Shown one piece after another: positions 50,434 through 59,206 of a DNA stretch of 64,000 nucleotides. The stretch is from positions 496,001 through 560,000 of the forward strand of contig NZ_FZMZ01000006.1 in the NCBI RefSeq assembly GCF_900187325.1, in the 5' to 3' direction. The notes under the pieces were generated by a model. It saw nothing but the letters and a program-made list of their open reading frames with translations, searched no databases and was not told the origin of the DNA. The position numbers were made by a program, and so were the translations under genes. Origin of the DNA: Virgibacillus ndiopensis. Its GTDB lineage: Bacteria; Bacillota; Bacilli; Bacillales; Amphibacillaceae. The first letter of the stretch is position 1; the number at the start of each line of letters is the position of its first letter.

Positions 50434-50793
50434 TTGCCAATACAACTAAAGCGAATTTATGATAGTTATGATGAGGATGATGGTGTACGTGTTTTAGTTG
50501 ATCGTATTTGGCCAAGGGGTATTTCTAAAGAAAATGCTAAACTTGATTATTGGATGAAAGAAGTTGGACCGACATCAGATCTTAGGAAATGGTTCGGTCA
50601 TGATCCAGGTAAATATGAGGAGTTTAAGAAAAAGTATAAGGAAGAGCTTAAAAGTGGCGACCAACAGGAAGAACTTGAAAAATTAAAGAAAATCACGAAG
50701 GAGCATAATAAATCTATCATATTGTTATATGCAGCAAAAAATAAAGAACATAATCAGGCACAGGTACTGAAGGAGATATTGGACCATCAGTGA
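50434..50793 (+). CDS. DUF488 family protein (YeaO-like)
   Basis: A small soluble protein of about 119 residues. LKRIYDSYDEDDGVRVLVDR, IWPRGISKENA, WMKEVGPTSDLRKWFGHDP and LLYAAKNKEHNQA are characteristic of DUF488. The biochemical role is unknown. AGAGGGG (50418-50424) overlaps the in-frame GTG at 50425, so the TTG at 50434, nine bases downstream, is the likelier start. The GTG would add three residues. Confidence 0.85.
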   Translation: MPIQLKRIYDSYDEDDGVRVLVDRIWPRGISKENAKLDYWMKEVGPTSDLRKWFGHDPGKYEEFKKKYKEELKSGDQQEELEKLKKITKEHNKSIILLYAAKNKEHNQAQVLKEILDHQ

Positions 50794-50841
50794 AACGAAT
50801 ACGAAGGCAATCCGAAATTTTGGGCAGCCTTCGTATTCGTT
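50794..50841. terminator. Long inverted repeat after the DUF488 gene
   Basis: AACGAATACGAAGGC / GCCTTCGTATTCGTT is a perfect 15-bp stem, stronger than most here, but it is not followed by a clear T-tract on the plus strand. Confidence 0.65.
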
Positions 50842-50948
50842 CTGGATAATCTAACAGATCTTTTTAGACAAACTTTAAAAAGGAACTACTACTTTTGTTT
50901 GTAATACATAAATATGACTATATAGGATGAAATGAAAGGAGTAGAATA

Positions 50949-51281
50949 ATGAAAACATTTCTCCCTTTGCTTGGCCTAATTTTAACCCTTGTTTTAGTTG
51001 CATTTTTTGACGCACCAAATAATATCAAGGGAAGTGACCAGTCCAATACTTTCTATAATACGGATGAAGACACTGAGGAAGTAAACGCTCAAACACAAGA
51101 AAATAATGTACCAACTTATTCATCTCTTGTATATATTTTAGAGGAAAGTGAAGAAGTGGACGGGTCTATCATCAAAACTTTCAGGGAATATGAAATCTAT
51201 GTGGATGAGGAGGGGAATGTGATAAAGAAAGTGCCAACTTCCAACTATAATTATTTAACTTATAAAAATTACGAAGAATAG
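50949..51281 (+). CDS. Hypothetical exported or membrane-anchored protein
   Basis: A 110-residue protein with an N-terminal hydrophobic segment (3-21) after MKTF, then an acidic, Asn/Gln/Glu-rich extracytoplasmic part. No Cys or lipobox is present and the AFFD after the helix is a poor cleavage site, so it is probably anchored. I do not recognise the family. AAAGGAG precedes the ATG by 8 bp. Confidence 0.65.
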   Translation: MKTFLPLLGLILTLVLVAFFDAPNNIKGSDQSNTFYNTDEDTEEVNAQTQENNVPTYSSLVYILEESEEVDGSIIKTFREYEIYVDEEGNVIKKVPTSNYNYLTYKNYEE

Positions 51282-51344
51282 TATTAATTAATATAATCTC
51301 CTTTGGCTGTATTCTAATAGATATTCCAGCTAATTGCTCGTATA

Positions 51345-51451
51345 CGTAAAACCAGTAGAGGAAATACATGAAGATGCTATGGAAAAGTGGGTCAACGGAT
51401 AGCTTATATTTCCGGAACGGCAGCCTAAGCATAAATTTACGTCACATTTTA
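51345..51451. repeat. Truncated copy of the repeat family
   Basis: CCAGTAGAGGAAATACA matches the flank of the core at 54415-54440 (reverse strand). TATTTCCGGAACGGCAG and the exact TTTACGTCACATTTTA end (also at 27184-27199) follow. The GC-rich core is missing, so this looks like a deleted copy. Confidence 0.5.
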
Positions 51452-51485
51452 TATGATAGCGACAAACTATGAGAAATAGCCTAAA

Positions 51486-51527
51486 TAAAAAACCATCCCT
51501 ACCTACTCTAGTAGAGATGGTTTTTGA
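51486..51527 (-). terminator. Terminator of the DUF4003 gene
   Basis: AAAAACCATC / GATGGTTTTT stem. T-rich ends are present on both strands, and it lies 3 bp after the minus-strand stop. Confidence 0.75.
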
Positions 51528-51529
51528 AA

Positions 51530-52522
51530 TTAATTACTACCATTAGATGAAGCAGCAGCTGCGGTAGACGCGGCAACAGCAGCCATCATCGCTGCTTGTT
51601 GTGCCTGCATAATTGTTTCCATCGTGGTATACATACTTGTCTCAGCCAAACTAGAATGGTTTAACTTTTCACTTGTAAAGAAGTTTACTGCCATTATCAA
51701 GTTCATATCTTTTTGCCACTTTATCTCGTTATTAAGCTCATCATAAAGCTGCGATATGATCTTCATGTTAAATTCCTCATATGGAAGAAGAGCTAGCATG
51801 CCGATAACTGGATAGTACAATTTTTTAGGCTTTATGGAAGCTTTCGTAAATGCATCATACACATGGACAGATTGGTTTACTAGAGAACTTTCTTCTTGTG
51901 AATGACCTAGTGATAAAATATGACTTAAAAACTGAAGTTCATTTCCCTTAGCAAAGTCATGTTGATGCAGCCTATTATAAAATCGTTCCATTCGTTCGAT
52001 TAATTCCTCAATTGTACCATCTTCATAAGCAAGCAATATTGCTAATGGATAATCATCATTGGACGTTAAAAACATGTGTTCTTTCTTCATCCAATCATAA
52101 ATTTCTTTAGCCCTGCTAATAATTTCAGCATTATTCGCTTCTTGTGATTTATTCGTTATGATAACGGTCGCGGCAAGGTAAGTAAAGGTTCCGCTTTTAA
52201 ACCCCGCTTTTTTCAATTGATCATATAAATCGAATAACGCTTTAATCTGGTCATCCGGGTTTTCAAAATTCACATCAAACATTGCGGCAGTAGTAAACCG
52301 TGGATAGGAACGCATACTGGAGAACATGCCCGCTCTATTTTTTATTTTATCGGCAAGATCAAGAAGTCGTTCGATTTGAAGCTCCTTGTTGTTGATAACA
52401 TATTGACTTGCAATCATCATTAATATACTTTTATCCGAGACCTTCCACTTTAAGTTTTGTTTTAATTCCTCATAAACTCTGATATATGCAGCCACTTTAT
52501 ATTGTGGATTTTCTATTGTCAT
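51530..52522 (-). CDS. DUF4003 family protein
   Basis: A 330-residue, helix-rich cytoplasmic protein. The pattern YIRVYEELKQNLKWKVSDKS, RYSRFTTAAM-like YPRFTTAAMFD, GFKSGTFTYLAA and YPLAILLAYEDG is that of DUF4003, found in Bacilli with no known function. The last 40 residues are low-complexity Ala/Met (AAMMAAVAASTAAAASS). It is divergent from the padR gene. Confidence 0.8.
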   Translation of the reverse strand: MTIENPQYKVAAYIRVYEELKQNLKWKVSDKSILMMIASQYVINNKELQIERLLDLADKIKNRAGMFSSMRSYPRFTTAAMFDVNFENPDDQIKALFDLYDQLKKAGFKSGTFTYLAATVIITNKSQEANNAEIISRAKEIYDWMKKEHMFLTSNDDYPLAILLAYEDGTIEELIERMERFYNRLHQHDFAKGNELQFLSHILSLGHSQEESSLVNQSVHVYDAFTKASIKPKKLYYPVIGMLALLPYEEFNMKIISQLYDELNNEIKWQKDMNLIMAVNFFTSEKLNHSSLAETSMYTTMETIMQAQQAAMMAAVAASTAAAASSNGSN

Positions 52523-52605
52523 GTAACCAGCCCTTTTTTCGTGCTATTTAATAAATAATACGGAATAGCTAACTTGTTTGTTTCAAAGCAAATAAAATAT
52601 TTCTC

Positions 52606-52656
52606 TTGAGTTTATGTTATGTATAAAATATAATCAATATTGATATCCGATATCGG
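52606..52656 (+). promoter_or_regulatory. padR-chrA promoter with overlapping palindromes
   Basis: TTGAGT (52606-52611), a 17-bp spacer and a perfect TATAAT (52629-52634). Two palindromes cover the start site: ATCAATATTGAT (52633-52644) and CCGATATCGG (52647-52656). They lie just downstream of the -10, where PadR-type repressors usually bind. Confidence 0.65.
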
Positions 52657-52680
52657 TTTTCGTTATTAGGAGGAGATTAC

Positions 52681-52986
52681 GTGGATAATAAAGTATTAAG
52701 AAAATTATTTTTGGGTTTCATTCAAATTCATATATTACACCACGCTAAAGAAGAGGCTGTTTACGGTTCCTGGATGCTAGAGGAATTGCGTGAACACGGC
52801 TATGAAATAAGTGCGGGGACCCTATACCCTATTCTACACACTATGGAAAAAGATAGATTATTGGATAAAGAAGATGTAAATGTGGATGGAAAGATTAGAA
52901 AATATTATCGCATTACAAGCAAGGGGGAGACTATACTTAACGAAGCACGAGCAAAAGCATATGAACTCTTTAAAGAAATTAAGTAA
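52681..52986 (+). CDS. PadR-family transcriptional regulator
   Basis: A 101-residue winged-helix repressor. The segment ILHHAKEEAVYGSWMLEEL, GYEISAGTLYPILHTMEKDR and the wing GKIRKYYRITSKGE are PadR hallmarks. The GTG at 52681 follows AGGAGGAG. The chrA-type gene starts 17 bp later, so it very probably controls its own operon, perhaps in response to chromate or another stress (inference). Confidence 0.9.
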   Translation: MDNKVLRKLFLGFIQIHILHHAKEEAVYGSWMLEELREHGYEISAGTLYPILHTMEKDRLLDKEDVNVDGKIRKYYRITSKGETILNEARAKAYELFKEIK

Positions 52987-53002
52987 AGAAAGGGAGAGTA
53001 AT

Positions 53003-54205
53003 ATGGAAAAACAGCAAGATAATAAAAGTAGTTTTCGAATTCTTTTAGAAATTCTGTTTGCCTCCACGAAGTTAGGTTTCACGTCCTTTGGTGGCCCTGT
53101 TGCTCATTTAGCTTACTTTAAAGATGAGTATATTGATCGTAGAAGGTGGCTGGATGATAAAACCTATGCAGATATTATTGCGCTCTGTCAATTTCTTCCT
53201 GGGCCTGCGAGTAGCCAAGTAGGAATCTCAATAGGTATGATGCGTGGAGGGATTTTAGGTGGAATACTGTCATGGATTGGATTTACTGTTCCATCAATTG
53301 TTGTTCTAATTGTATTCGCAATGCTTTATCAGACCTTTTCCTTAGAAGATGCAGGATTCATTCATAGCTTAAAGGTTGTAGCTGCAGCTGTTGTACTACA
53401 TGCCTTGATAGGATTGGGGAAGAAACTAACTCCTGATAAGGCACGTCTTACTATAGCTGTTGTGGCTGCGTCTATTATGTTACTTTATCCATCGGCATGG
53501 ATGCAGATTTTGGTTATTTTAGGAGCAGGATTGTTAGGGTTAAAACTTTTTAAAGATAAGGCCGAGTCTAATGTAAATCCTCTAAATGTGAACATTTCCA
53601 AGAAAACTGGAATGATTTCATTGAGTATACTAGTTGTCGCTCTTATTGCCTTACCTATCTTGACTAAGCTTACGAATAACCTTTTTGTTAGTATATTTGA
53701 TATCTTTTTTAGGGTTGGTTCTTTAGTTTTTGGTGGAGGACACGTTGTATTACCTATGATTGAACGTGAGGTTGTTCCACAGGGGTGGTTGTCACCGGAT
53801 GAATTCTTGGCTGGATATGGAATGGCTCAAGCTGTACCTGGTCCATTATTTACGTTCTCCAGTTACCTTGGGACAATGATGGAAGGAATAGGTGGGGCTG
53901 TCGTAGCTACGATTGGTATATTTTTACCATCATTTTTACTGGTTATTGCAGCTTTACCATTTTTGAACCAATTGCGTAATCGAGCTTCTTTCCAAGGAAT
54001 TCTTATGGGAGTTAATGCGAGCGTTGTCGGTATATTATTAGCAGCGTTTTATGATCCTGTTATAAAAAGTTCTATCTTTGATGCAACTGACTTTGCTTTA
54101 GGTGTTATATTATTCGCACTGCTTAACATTTGGAAAGTACCAGCATGGCTCATTGTTATAGCAGGTGTTATAGGTGGTTATGTTTTTAACCTTATTGTTA
54201 TCTAA
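53003..54205 (+). CDS. chrA: Chromate transporter (ChrA, CHR family, long form)
   Basis: Membrane protein of 400 residues with two homologous CHR halves. The first has LGFTSFGGPVAHLAYF and the FLPGPASSQ motif; the second has FGGGHVVLPMIEREV and AQAVPGPLFTF. The two-domain form exports chromate, or at least confers resistance, in several bacteria. The ATG at 53003 follows AAAGGGAGAG. Cotranscribed with padR. Confidence 0.9.
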   Translation: MEKQQDNKSSFRILLEILFASTKLGFTSFGGPVAHLAYFKDEYIDRRRWLDDKTYADIIALCQFLPGPASSQVGISIGMMRGGILGGILSWIGFTVPSIVVLIVFAMLYQTFSLEDAGFIHSLKVVAAAVVLHALIGLGKKLTPDKARLTIAVVAASIMLLYPSAWMQILVILGAGLLGLKLFKDKAESNVNPLNVNISKKTGMISLSILVVALIALPILTKLTNNLFVSIFDIFFRVGSLVFGGGHVVLPMIEREVVPQGWLSPDEFLAGYGMAQAVPGPLFTFSSYLGTMMEGIGGAVVATIGIFLPSFLLVIAALPFLNQLRNRASFQGILMGVNASVVGILLAAFYDPVIKSSIFDATDFALGVILFALLNIWKVPAWLIVIAGVIGGYVFNLIVI

Positions 54206-54272
54206 TCCTTTAAAAGCTCAACCTTGAAGGTTCATTTCGTAAATGTTGTTGCTTTTATTACGTAGTATCCGT

Positions 54273-54662
54273 AAAATGCGACATAGATTGAAATTATAGT
54301 TAGACTGCCGTTCCGGAAATACACATCGCTTTCCGCGGGCTCGCGCTGATCCTCCTCGGAAGAAAACCACTTCCTGCGGGGTCTCAGCGTCTTCGCTTTC
54401 CCGCAGGAGTCTCCGTGTATTTCCTCCACTGGTTTGTGCTTTATATCCTCGTTTGATTTAATGAGGAATTGAAGGATTATAATATCTTACTAGCAGCCCG
54501 TATACACGGAGACTCCTGGGGGAGATAAGGCATCGGTGAGACCCCGGAGTGCGTAGCACGAGGAGGCTCATCAGCCGACCTAAGGATCGCGGAGTGTATA
54601 CGGGCTGCGGGACAAAAGAACGTTCAAAAATGTGTAACCTCACACCAGTTACGTCGTAGTTT
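54273..54662. mobile_element. Composite inverted-end repeat element (copy D), two GC-rich cores
   Basis: The left end AAAATGCGACAT (54273-54284) and right end ACGTCGTAGTTT (54651-54662) are imperfect inverted repeats of the family. It contains two cores in opposite orientation: 54315-54424 (ends GGAAATACAC / GTGTATTTCC) and 54494-54607. It fills most of the 596-bp gap between chrA and the OsmC gene. No transposase or other gene is inside. Confidence 0.6.
54494..54607. repeat. 114-bp palindromic core with perfect 14-bp inverted ends
   Basis: CAGCCCGTATACAC (54494-54507) and GTGTATACGGGCTG (54594-54607) are perfect inverted repeats. Its reverse complement matches 26885-26998 at 111 of 114 positions. 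Confidence 0.88.
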
Positions 54663-54801
54663 ATGTTTTATGTGTAAAAAACAACAATCTATTAGTAAAC
54701 AGCCATCACGAAAAGAAGGAAAGCACTTAGATGGTTACTTGTAAATATCGGTGTTATAGTAGGGACAAGAATAGATTTATTATATAAAATGAGGTGATCC
54801 T

Positions 54802-55242
54802 ATGGCTGAGCATCATTTTTATTTGAAAGCGGATTGGCCAGGTGGGCGAAATAGTGAAGGATATATCGAAGCAGGAAACTTACAAACAAAGATATCTATT
54901 CCACCTGAAATGGACGGACCAGGTGTTGGAACGAATCCGGATGAAATGTTACTCGGAGCGGCTGCTACTTGTTATATCATAACATTAGCTGCGATGATTG
55001 AACGGGCTGGTCTACCGCTACAGGAAATGTCTCATGAATCAGAAGGAATTGTTGATGTGACAAACGGGGTATTTACTTATAAAAAAATTATTCACAAACC
55101 AACAGTTGTGTTGAAAAGTGAAGCAACAAATGAGGAATATAGTAGCTTAGAAAAGCTAGTGAAAAAAGCTGAGACAAGCTGTATGATTTCCCGAGCTATT
55201 CAAGGAAATGTTGAAATCGAATTAGAAGCGACGATCCATTAA
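54802..55242 (+). CDS. OsmC/Ohr-family peroxiredoxin-like protein
   Basis: A 146-residue thiol-dependent peroxidase candidate. The two conserved Cys lie in AAATCYIITL (about 57) and AETSCMISRAI (about 132), as in OsmC proteins. NPDEMLLGAAATC and the GPGVGTNP stretch resemble the SACOL1771-type branch. It would reduce organic peroxides. Good RBS (GAGGTG). A single-gene unit. Confidence 0.85.
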   Translation: MAEHHFYLKADWPGGRNSEGYIEAGNLQTKISIPPEMDGPGVGTNPDEMLLGAAATCYIITLAAMIERAGLPLQEMSHESEGIVDVTNGVFTYKKIIHKPTVVLKSEATNEEYSSLEKLVKKAETSCMISRAIQGNVEIELEATIH

Positions 55243-55280
55243 AAAAGGCAAGCACATTTTTATGTGCATTGCCTTTTTTA
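55241..55280 (+). terminator. Intrinsic terminator after the OsmC gene
   Basis: AAAAAAGGCA-GCACA / TGTGC-TGCCTTTTTT stem with a T-tract. Confidence 0.88.
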
Positions 55281-55329
55281 AAGAGAAAACGTTGTCATAA
55301 TGAAGGAACCTTTTTTACAAATTAATTTC

Positions 55330-55359
55330 TTGACATATTATGCACTACCCTCGTATAGT
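55330..55359 (+). promoter_or_regulatory. Sigma-A-type promoter of the cystine symporter gene
   Basis: TTGACA (55330-55335), 18-bp spacer, TATAGT (55354-55359). The leader of about 140 nt to the start codon shows no riboswitch that I recognise. Confidence 0.6.
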
Positions 55360-55508
55360 ATTAAAGCATACTAAATATATCGGAATTATAAAGTTTTATT
55401 TTCTGCTATAAGTATGGTGAATTGCTTATTTTTTTGTGTGATTATTATCACCTTTGATAAGAAATAAGCATAATTAACACTAAGACAATTAAAAAGGGGG
55501 TAAGTATA

Positions 55509-56903
55509 ATGGAAATAGTATCTATTTTAGTGAACATCGCAGTTTTAGTAGCAATCATTGGTCTTCTTATCTGGATGCAAAAGAAACACTTATCATTTAG
55601 TAAACGCGTGTTCACTGGTTTAGGTTTAGGTATTGTACTCGGTGCTATTTTACAAGCAATCTATGGCACGGGATCAGAAATTTTAACACAGACAACTGAT
55701 TGGTATAATATTGTGGGTCGTGGATATGTCAGTTTACTTATGATGATCGTTGTACCACTTGTTATGGTGTCGATTATTCAATCCATTATAAATCTTGAAA
55801 AGGGTTCTGATTTAGGAAAGATGTCAGCATGGATTATTGGTATTTTAGTAGGAACTGCAATGATAGCAGCAATTGTAGGGATTGGAAGTGCTGCATTATT
55901 TGACTTAAATGCTGACCAAATTGAAGCAGGTCAAGCAGAGAACGACCGTGGTGAAATGTTAGAATCTACATTAGGTGAAGTTGAGGATATGTCAACACCT
56001 GAAAAAATACTAAGTTTCATTCCTTCAAATATCTTTTTAGATATGACACAGCAAAGATCTACCTCTGTTATCGCAGTAGTAATCTTTTCAATCATTGTTG
56101 GTATCGCGGTTCTAGGTTTACGCAGGAAGAATCCTGAACAAGCGGAAATGTTTACGAAAATAGTGAACTCGTTATATGCAGTAGTAATGCGAATTGTTAC
56201 ATTAGTGCTACGTTTAACACCATTTGGTATTCTGGCACTAATGGCAAACACCGTAGCAAACACTGACGTAGCGGGTATTATTGAACTCGGTAAATTTGTT
56301 GTGGCATCTTATGTGGCGTTAATTGTTATGTTTATTATTCATTTGGTTTTGGTTGGGGTATTTGGATTAAATCCAATGACCTATTTGAAAAAAGTATTAC
56401 CGGTTCTAAGCTTTGCTTTCACATCACGCTCAAGTGCTGGTACTATTCCACTAAATATTCAAGCACAAAGAAATTCACTAGGTGTAGACGCAGGTATTGC
56501 CAATATGTCTGCATCATTTGGGGCAACAATCGGGCAAAATGGTTGTGCTGGCCTATATCCGGCAATGTTAGCTGTAATGATCGCTCCATCTGTTGGAATA
56601 GATCCGTTTTCTCCAGAATTTCTTGTTAAATTAGTGTTAATTATTGGTATTAGTTCATTTGGTGTAGCAGGTGTCGGTGGTGGAGCAACATTTGCAGCAT
56701 TAATTGTGCTTTCATCTATGGGCTTACCTGTAGCATTAGCAGGGCTCCTTATCTCAATCGAAGCACTTATTGACATGGGACGTACAGCACTTAATGTTAA
56801 CGATGCAATGCTATCAGGAACATTAACATCACGAATCTTAGGTAAATTAAATTTAAAAACGTATAATGATAAAGCAGCAATTGAAAAAGAAATGTCATTA
56901 TAA
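55509..56903 (+). CDS. tcyP: L-cystine:cation symporter (TcyP-like, DAACS family)
   Basis: Sodium/proton-dicarboxylate-type symporter of 464 residues with the N-terminal long helix region (SKRVFTGLGLGIVLG) and the family substrate-binding stretches: the Ser-rich SRSSAGTIPLNIQA, ATIGQNGCAGLYPAM, and GVGGGATFAALIVLSSMG. The sequence is close to B. subtilis TcyP/YhcL in pattern. It would feed sulfur for the methionine/cysteine pathways. RBS AAAAGGGGG. Confidence 0.9.
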   Translation: MEIVSILVNIAVLVAIIGLLIWMQKKHLSFSKRVFTGLGLGIVLGAILQAIYGTGSEILTQTTDWYNIVGRGYVSLLMMIVVPLVMVSIIQSIINLEKGSDLGKMSAWIIGILVGTAMIAAIVGIGSAALFDLNADQIEAGQAENDRGEMLESTLGEVEDMSTPEKILSFIPSNIFLDMTQQRSTSVIAVVIFSIIVGIAVLGLRRKNPEQAEMFTKIVNSLYAVVMRIVTLVLRLTPFGILALMANTVANTDVAGIIELGKFVVASYVALIVMFIIHLVLVGVFGLNPMTYLKKVLPVLSFAFTSRSSAGTIPLNIQAQRNSLGVDAGIANMSASFGATIGQNGCAGLYPAMLAVMIAPSVGIDPFSPEFLVKLVLIIGISSFGVAGVGGGATFAALIVLSSMGLPVALAGLLISIEALIDMGRTALNVNDAMLSGTLTSRILGKLNLKTYNDKAAIEKEMSL

Positions 56904-56909
56904 TGAGAA

Positions 56910-56942
56910 GGTCGCTCCTATTAACGGGAGCGGCCATTTTTA
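56910..56942 (+). terminator. Intrinsic terminator after tcyP
   Basis: GG-CGCTCC / GGGAGCG-CC stem followed by ATTTTTAT. Confidence 0.85.
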
Positions 56943-56977
56943 TGTGATTTTTCATTGAAACTATGAGAATATGAGTA

Positions 56978-57262
56978 TCGCGCAATACCGCCACGTGACC
57001 TCGCAACAGAGCGCTGCAACCGCGCAATAGCACCTTATAATCGCGCAATAGCACGCTGTGATCGCGCAACCTCACCACGTGACCGCGCAACAGAGCGCTG
57101 CAACCGTGCAATAGCACCTTATAATCGCGCAACAGAGCGCTCAACCGCGCAATAGCACCTTATAATCGCGCAACACCCACCATAATCGCGCAACCTCACC
57201 ATGTGACCGCGCAATAGCACGCTGCAACAGCGCAACAGCACCACACAATCGCGCAACTCAAC
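56978..57262. repeat. Tandem array, 14 units with 20-21 bp period (GCGCAA core)
   Basis: The GCAA of the core starts at 56982, 57003, 57024, 57045, 57066, 57087, 57108, 57129, 57149, 57170, 57190, 57211, 57232 and 57253. Spacings are 21 bp except two of 20. Between cores the sequence alternates among a few variants (TAGCACCTTATAATC, CAGAGCGCTGCAACC, CCTCACCACGTGACC), some repeated exactly. It fills the convergent tcyP/ligD gap. GC content is well above that of the flanks. Confidence 0.88.
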
Positions 57263-57265
57263 ATC

Positions 57266-59107
57266 TTATTTCTTCACAAGTGTCAATACCTTTTCAAGAT
57301 CCTGCTTCTTGCCCTCCTCAAAATACCCTGTAAATGGACAGCCAAGCAGCTTTACCCGTTCCGCAACATTGTTAATTGTAAATTGTTCGGGGGCTAATCC
57401 TTCCTTCACTTCCTCCCAATATAGTGGAGTTGCTACAGTTGCTTCTGCCGTTTTCCGCGGTGAATACGGGGCAATTAACGTTTTGTCCCGTCCGTGTTGT
57501 ACATAATCAATATAGAGACGTTCACGACGATTTTTCTTTAGTCGTTCTGTCGTGAAATGCTTGGGGAATTCCTTTTCAATTGTCCATGCAATCGCCTGCG
57601 TGAAAATTGCCGTTTCGTCATAGGACATGCTATTATCGGGAATCGGAATATACACTTGCAGCCCCTTATTTCCAGATGTTTTAACGAATGATACAATTCC
57701 AAGTTCATCAAGTATCTGCTTTAATAGACGGGCAGCATGTATGGATAACGAAAATCTGTCTCTGTCTGGAGGGTCTAAATCAAAAACAATTTCAGATGGG
57801 TTTTCACTTTCTACCTTCTGAAATGGGACGTGGTATTCCACAGCACCATGATTGCCAAACCACAATAATGTCTCCAATTTGTTACATACAATCAGTCTTT
57901 CTTTTCCAGCTTGTATGCTATCTATATAATCAGGTGCATAGTCGGGAAGGTGCTTTTGAAAAAAAGATTCGCCTTTAACACCATCTGGGCTGCGAATTAT
58001 TGTAAGCGCGTGGTCCTTTAAAAATGGCAGCATGTATGGTGCTATTTCCCGTAAATGGACAAGTAAATCGCTTTTTGTAAATCCATTTTTCGGCCAAAAA
58101 ACTTTATTTGTATTTGTTAATTCCATATCTTTAGGAAGCATTGCCATGTCGAGTCGTAATTTACTTTTTGTGCATTCTGAAGCTGCCAGATTTGGTTGTA
58201 ATCCAGCAAATTCAGGTTCGCGAAGTTCATGTTTGTGTAAATCAAGTGTATGGATTTTTGCACAAATTGCAGGTGGAAGAGTATATCCATCATCATTTTT
58301 TTTTCCGTTTGCATAAAATATTTGCTTTAACGTATCAAATGCTTCCGAATCCAGTCCATGCTTGCACTTACCGATTTCTGTTAAATCATTGTCATCATAA
58401 ACATTTACCGTAAAATAATCATTTTGCGCATCATAAAAAGTAAGTAGCCCATATATGGAACGCCAATTTTTTATTTTGAACCAGTCATTATGTTTTTTGC
58501 CTGCTCCATAAATACTACTTTTTCGCTTCGCTATTAAACCTTCTCCTTTATAGGTAAAAATTGTTTCCCATAAGTCGTTCGGATTTTCATAATGAGGAAC
58601 ATAGCATAATCGTTTTAATATTGATATATCAAATCCAATATTTAACGTCTGAAAAAGGTCGTTAAGTGCTTCTTTACGCTTATCGAAGCGTATATTAATT
58701 AATGATTTACCTGCCTGTAATAGCATGTCAAACACCATAATTGTTGCGGGTCTAATCTGAGCTTCTTCCTTTATTGACGTTTTATCTTTCAATCTGCCAC
58801 GCTTTTGGATCCAAGAAAAATTAGCTTGATAAGGGCTGTTTAAAACAACTAATTCGCCATCAAGCTCAAGTGGCAATAATGCACTAACTATCGACTGGTG
58901 TTCGTGGCAAAAAGCAACTATTTCGGGGAAATTGGGTGTTAAGTCTTTATTATTTCTACTAGTTAAACGAACATTGCCTTCTTCCCAACGCAAAATACAA
59001 CGAAAGCCATCGTATTTAACCTCGTACACCCATTCATTCTCAGTAGGTATTTGTGTACTTGCAATTGGTTTCATTATTTTCAATTTCCTTAACTCCCTTC
59101 TATCCAT
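57266..59107 (-). CDS. ligD: ATP-dependent DNA ligase D (ligase + polymerase domains)
   Basis: Non-homologous end-joining ligase of 613 residues. The nucleotidyl-transferase Lys31 is in EVKYDGFR; ligase motifs such as ELDGELVVL and EGLIAKRK follow to about 290. The C-terminal part (about 320-605) is the primase-like polymerase domain, with the catalytic DLDPP motif. No phosphoesterase (nuclease) domain is present, as in Bacillus LigD (YkoU). The divergent neighbour is Ku; the 99-bp gap between them must hold both promoters. No clear sigma-G promoter was found. Confidence 0.94.
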   Translation of the reverse strand: MDRRELRKLKIMKPIASTQIPTENEWVYEVKYDGFRCILRWEEGNVRLTSRNNKDLTPNFPEIVAFCHEHQSIVSALLPLELDGELVVLNSPYQANFSWIQKRGRLKDKTSIKEEAQIRPATIMVFDMLLQAGKSLINIRFDKRKEALNDLFQTLNIGFDISILKRLCYVPHYENPNDLWETIFTYKGEGLIAKRKSSIYGAGKKHNDWFKIKNWRSIYGLLTFYDAQNDYFTVNVYDDNDLTEIGKCKHGLDSEAFDTLKQIFYANGKKNDDGYTLPPAICAKIHTLDLHKHELREPEFAGLQPNLAASECTKSKLRLDMAMLPKDMELTNTNKVFWPKNGFTKSDLLVHLREIAPYMLPFLKDHALTIIRSPDGVKGESFFQKHLPDYAPDYIDSIQAGKERLIVCNKLETLLWFGNHGAVEYHVPFQKVESENPSEIVFDLDPPDRDRFSLSIHAARLLKQILDELGIVSFVKTSGNKGLQVYIPIPDNSMSYDETAIFTQAIAWTIEKEFPKHFTTERLKKNRRERLYIDYVQHGRDKTLIAPYSPRKTAEATVATPLYWEEVKEGLAPEQFTINNVAERVKLLGCPFTGYFEEGKKQDLEKVLTLVKK

Positions 59108-59206
59108 TAAGGTGGCTATTTATATAAAAAATAATCAAGGCATTCAGCTTTTTAGGATAAAAATAATTATTGCAGGAACACTATGAAAAAAAGGGAGGAA
59201 TTCTTC

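Noticed and set aside
54458-54643. Minus-strand frame inside the repeat element
   Set aside because: It lies wholly in the palindromic core region. No RBS and no resemblance to a transposase.
55360-55508. Riboswitch or T-box in the cystine symporter leader
   Set aside because: No conserved aptamer elements, T-box sequence or terminator/antiterminator pair could be found.
56797-57144. Open frame on the minus strand with a heptad-like repeat (LLRGCSALLRGHV)
   Set aside because: It is the chance translation of the 21-bp tandem array (7 codons per unit) and it overlaps the 3' end of the cystine symporter gene. No RBS and no independent coding sign.
56978-57262. CRISPR array
   Set aside because: Regular spacing but the period is only 20-21 bp, the interiors recur instead of being unique, and there are no cas genes.
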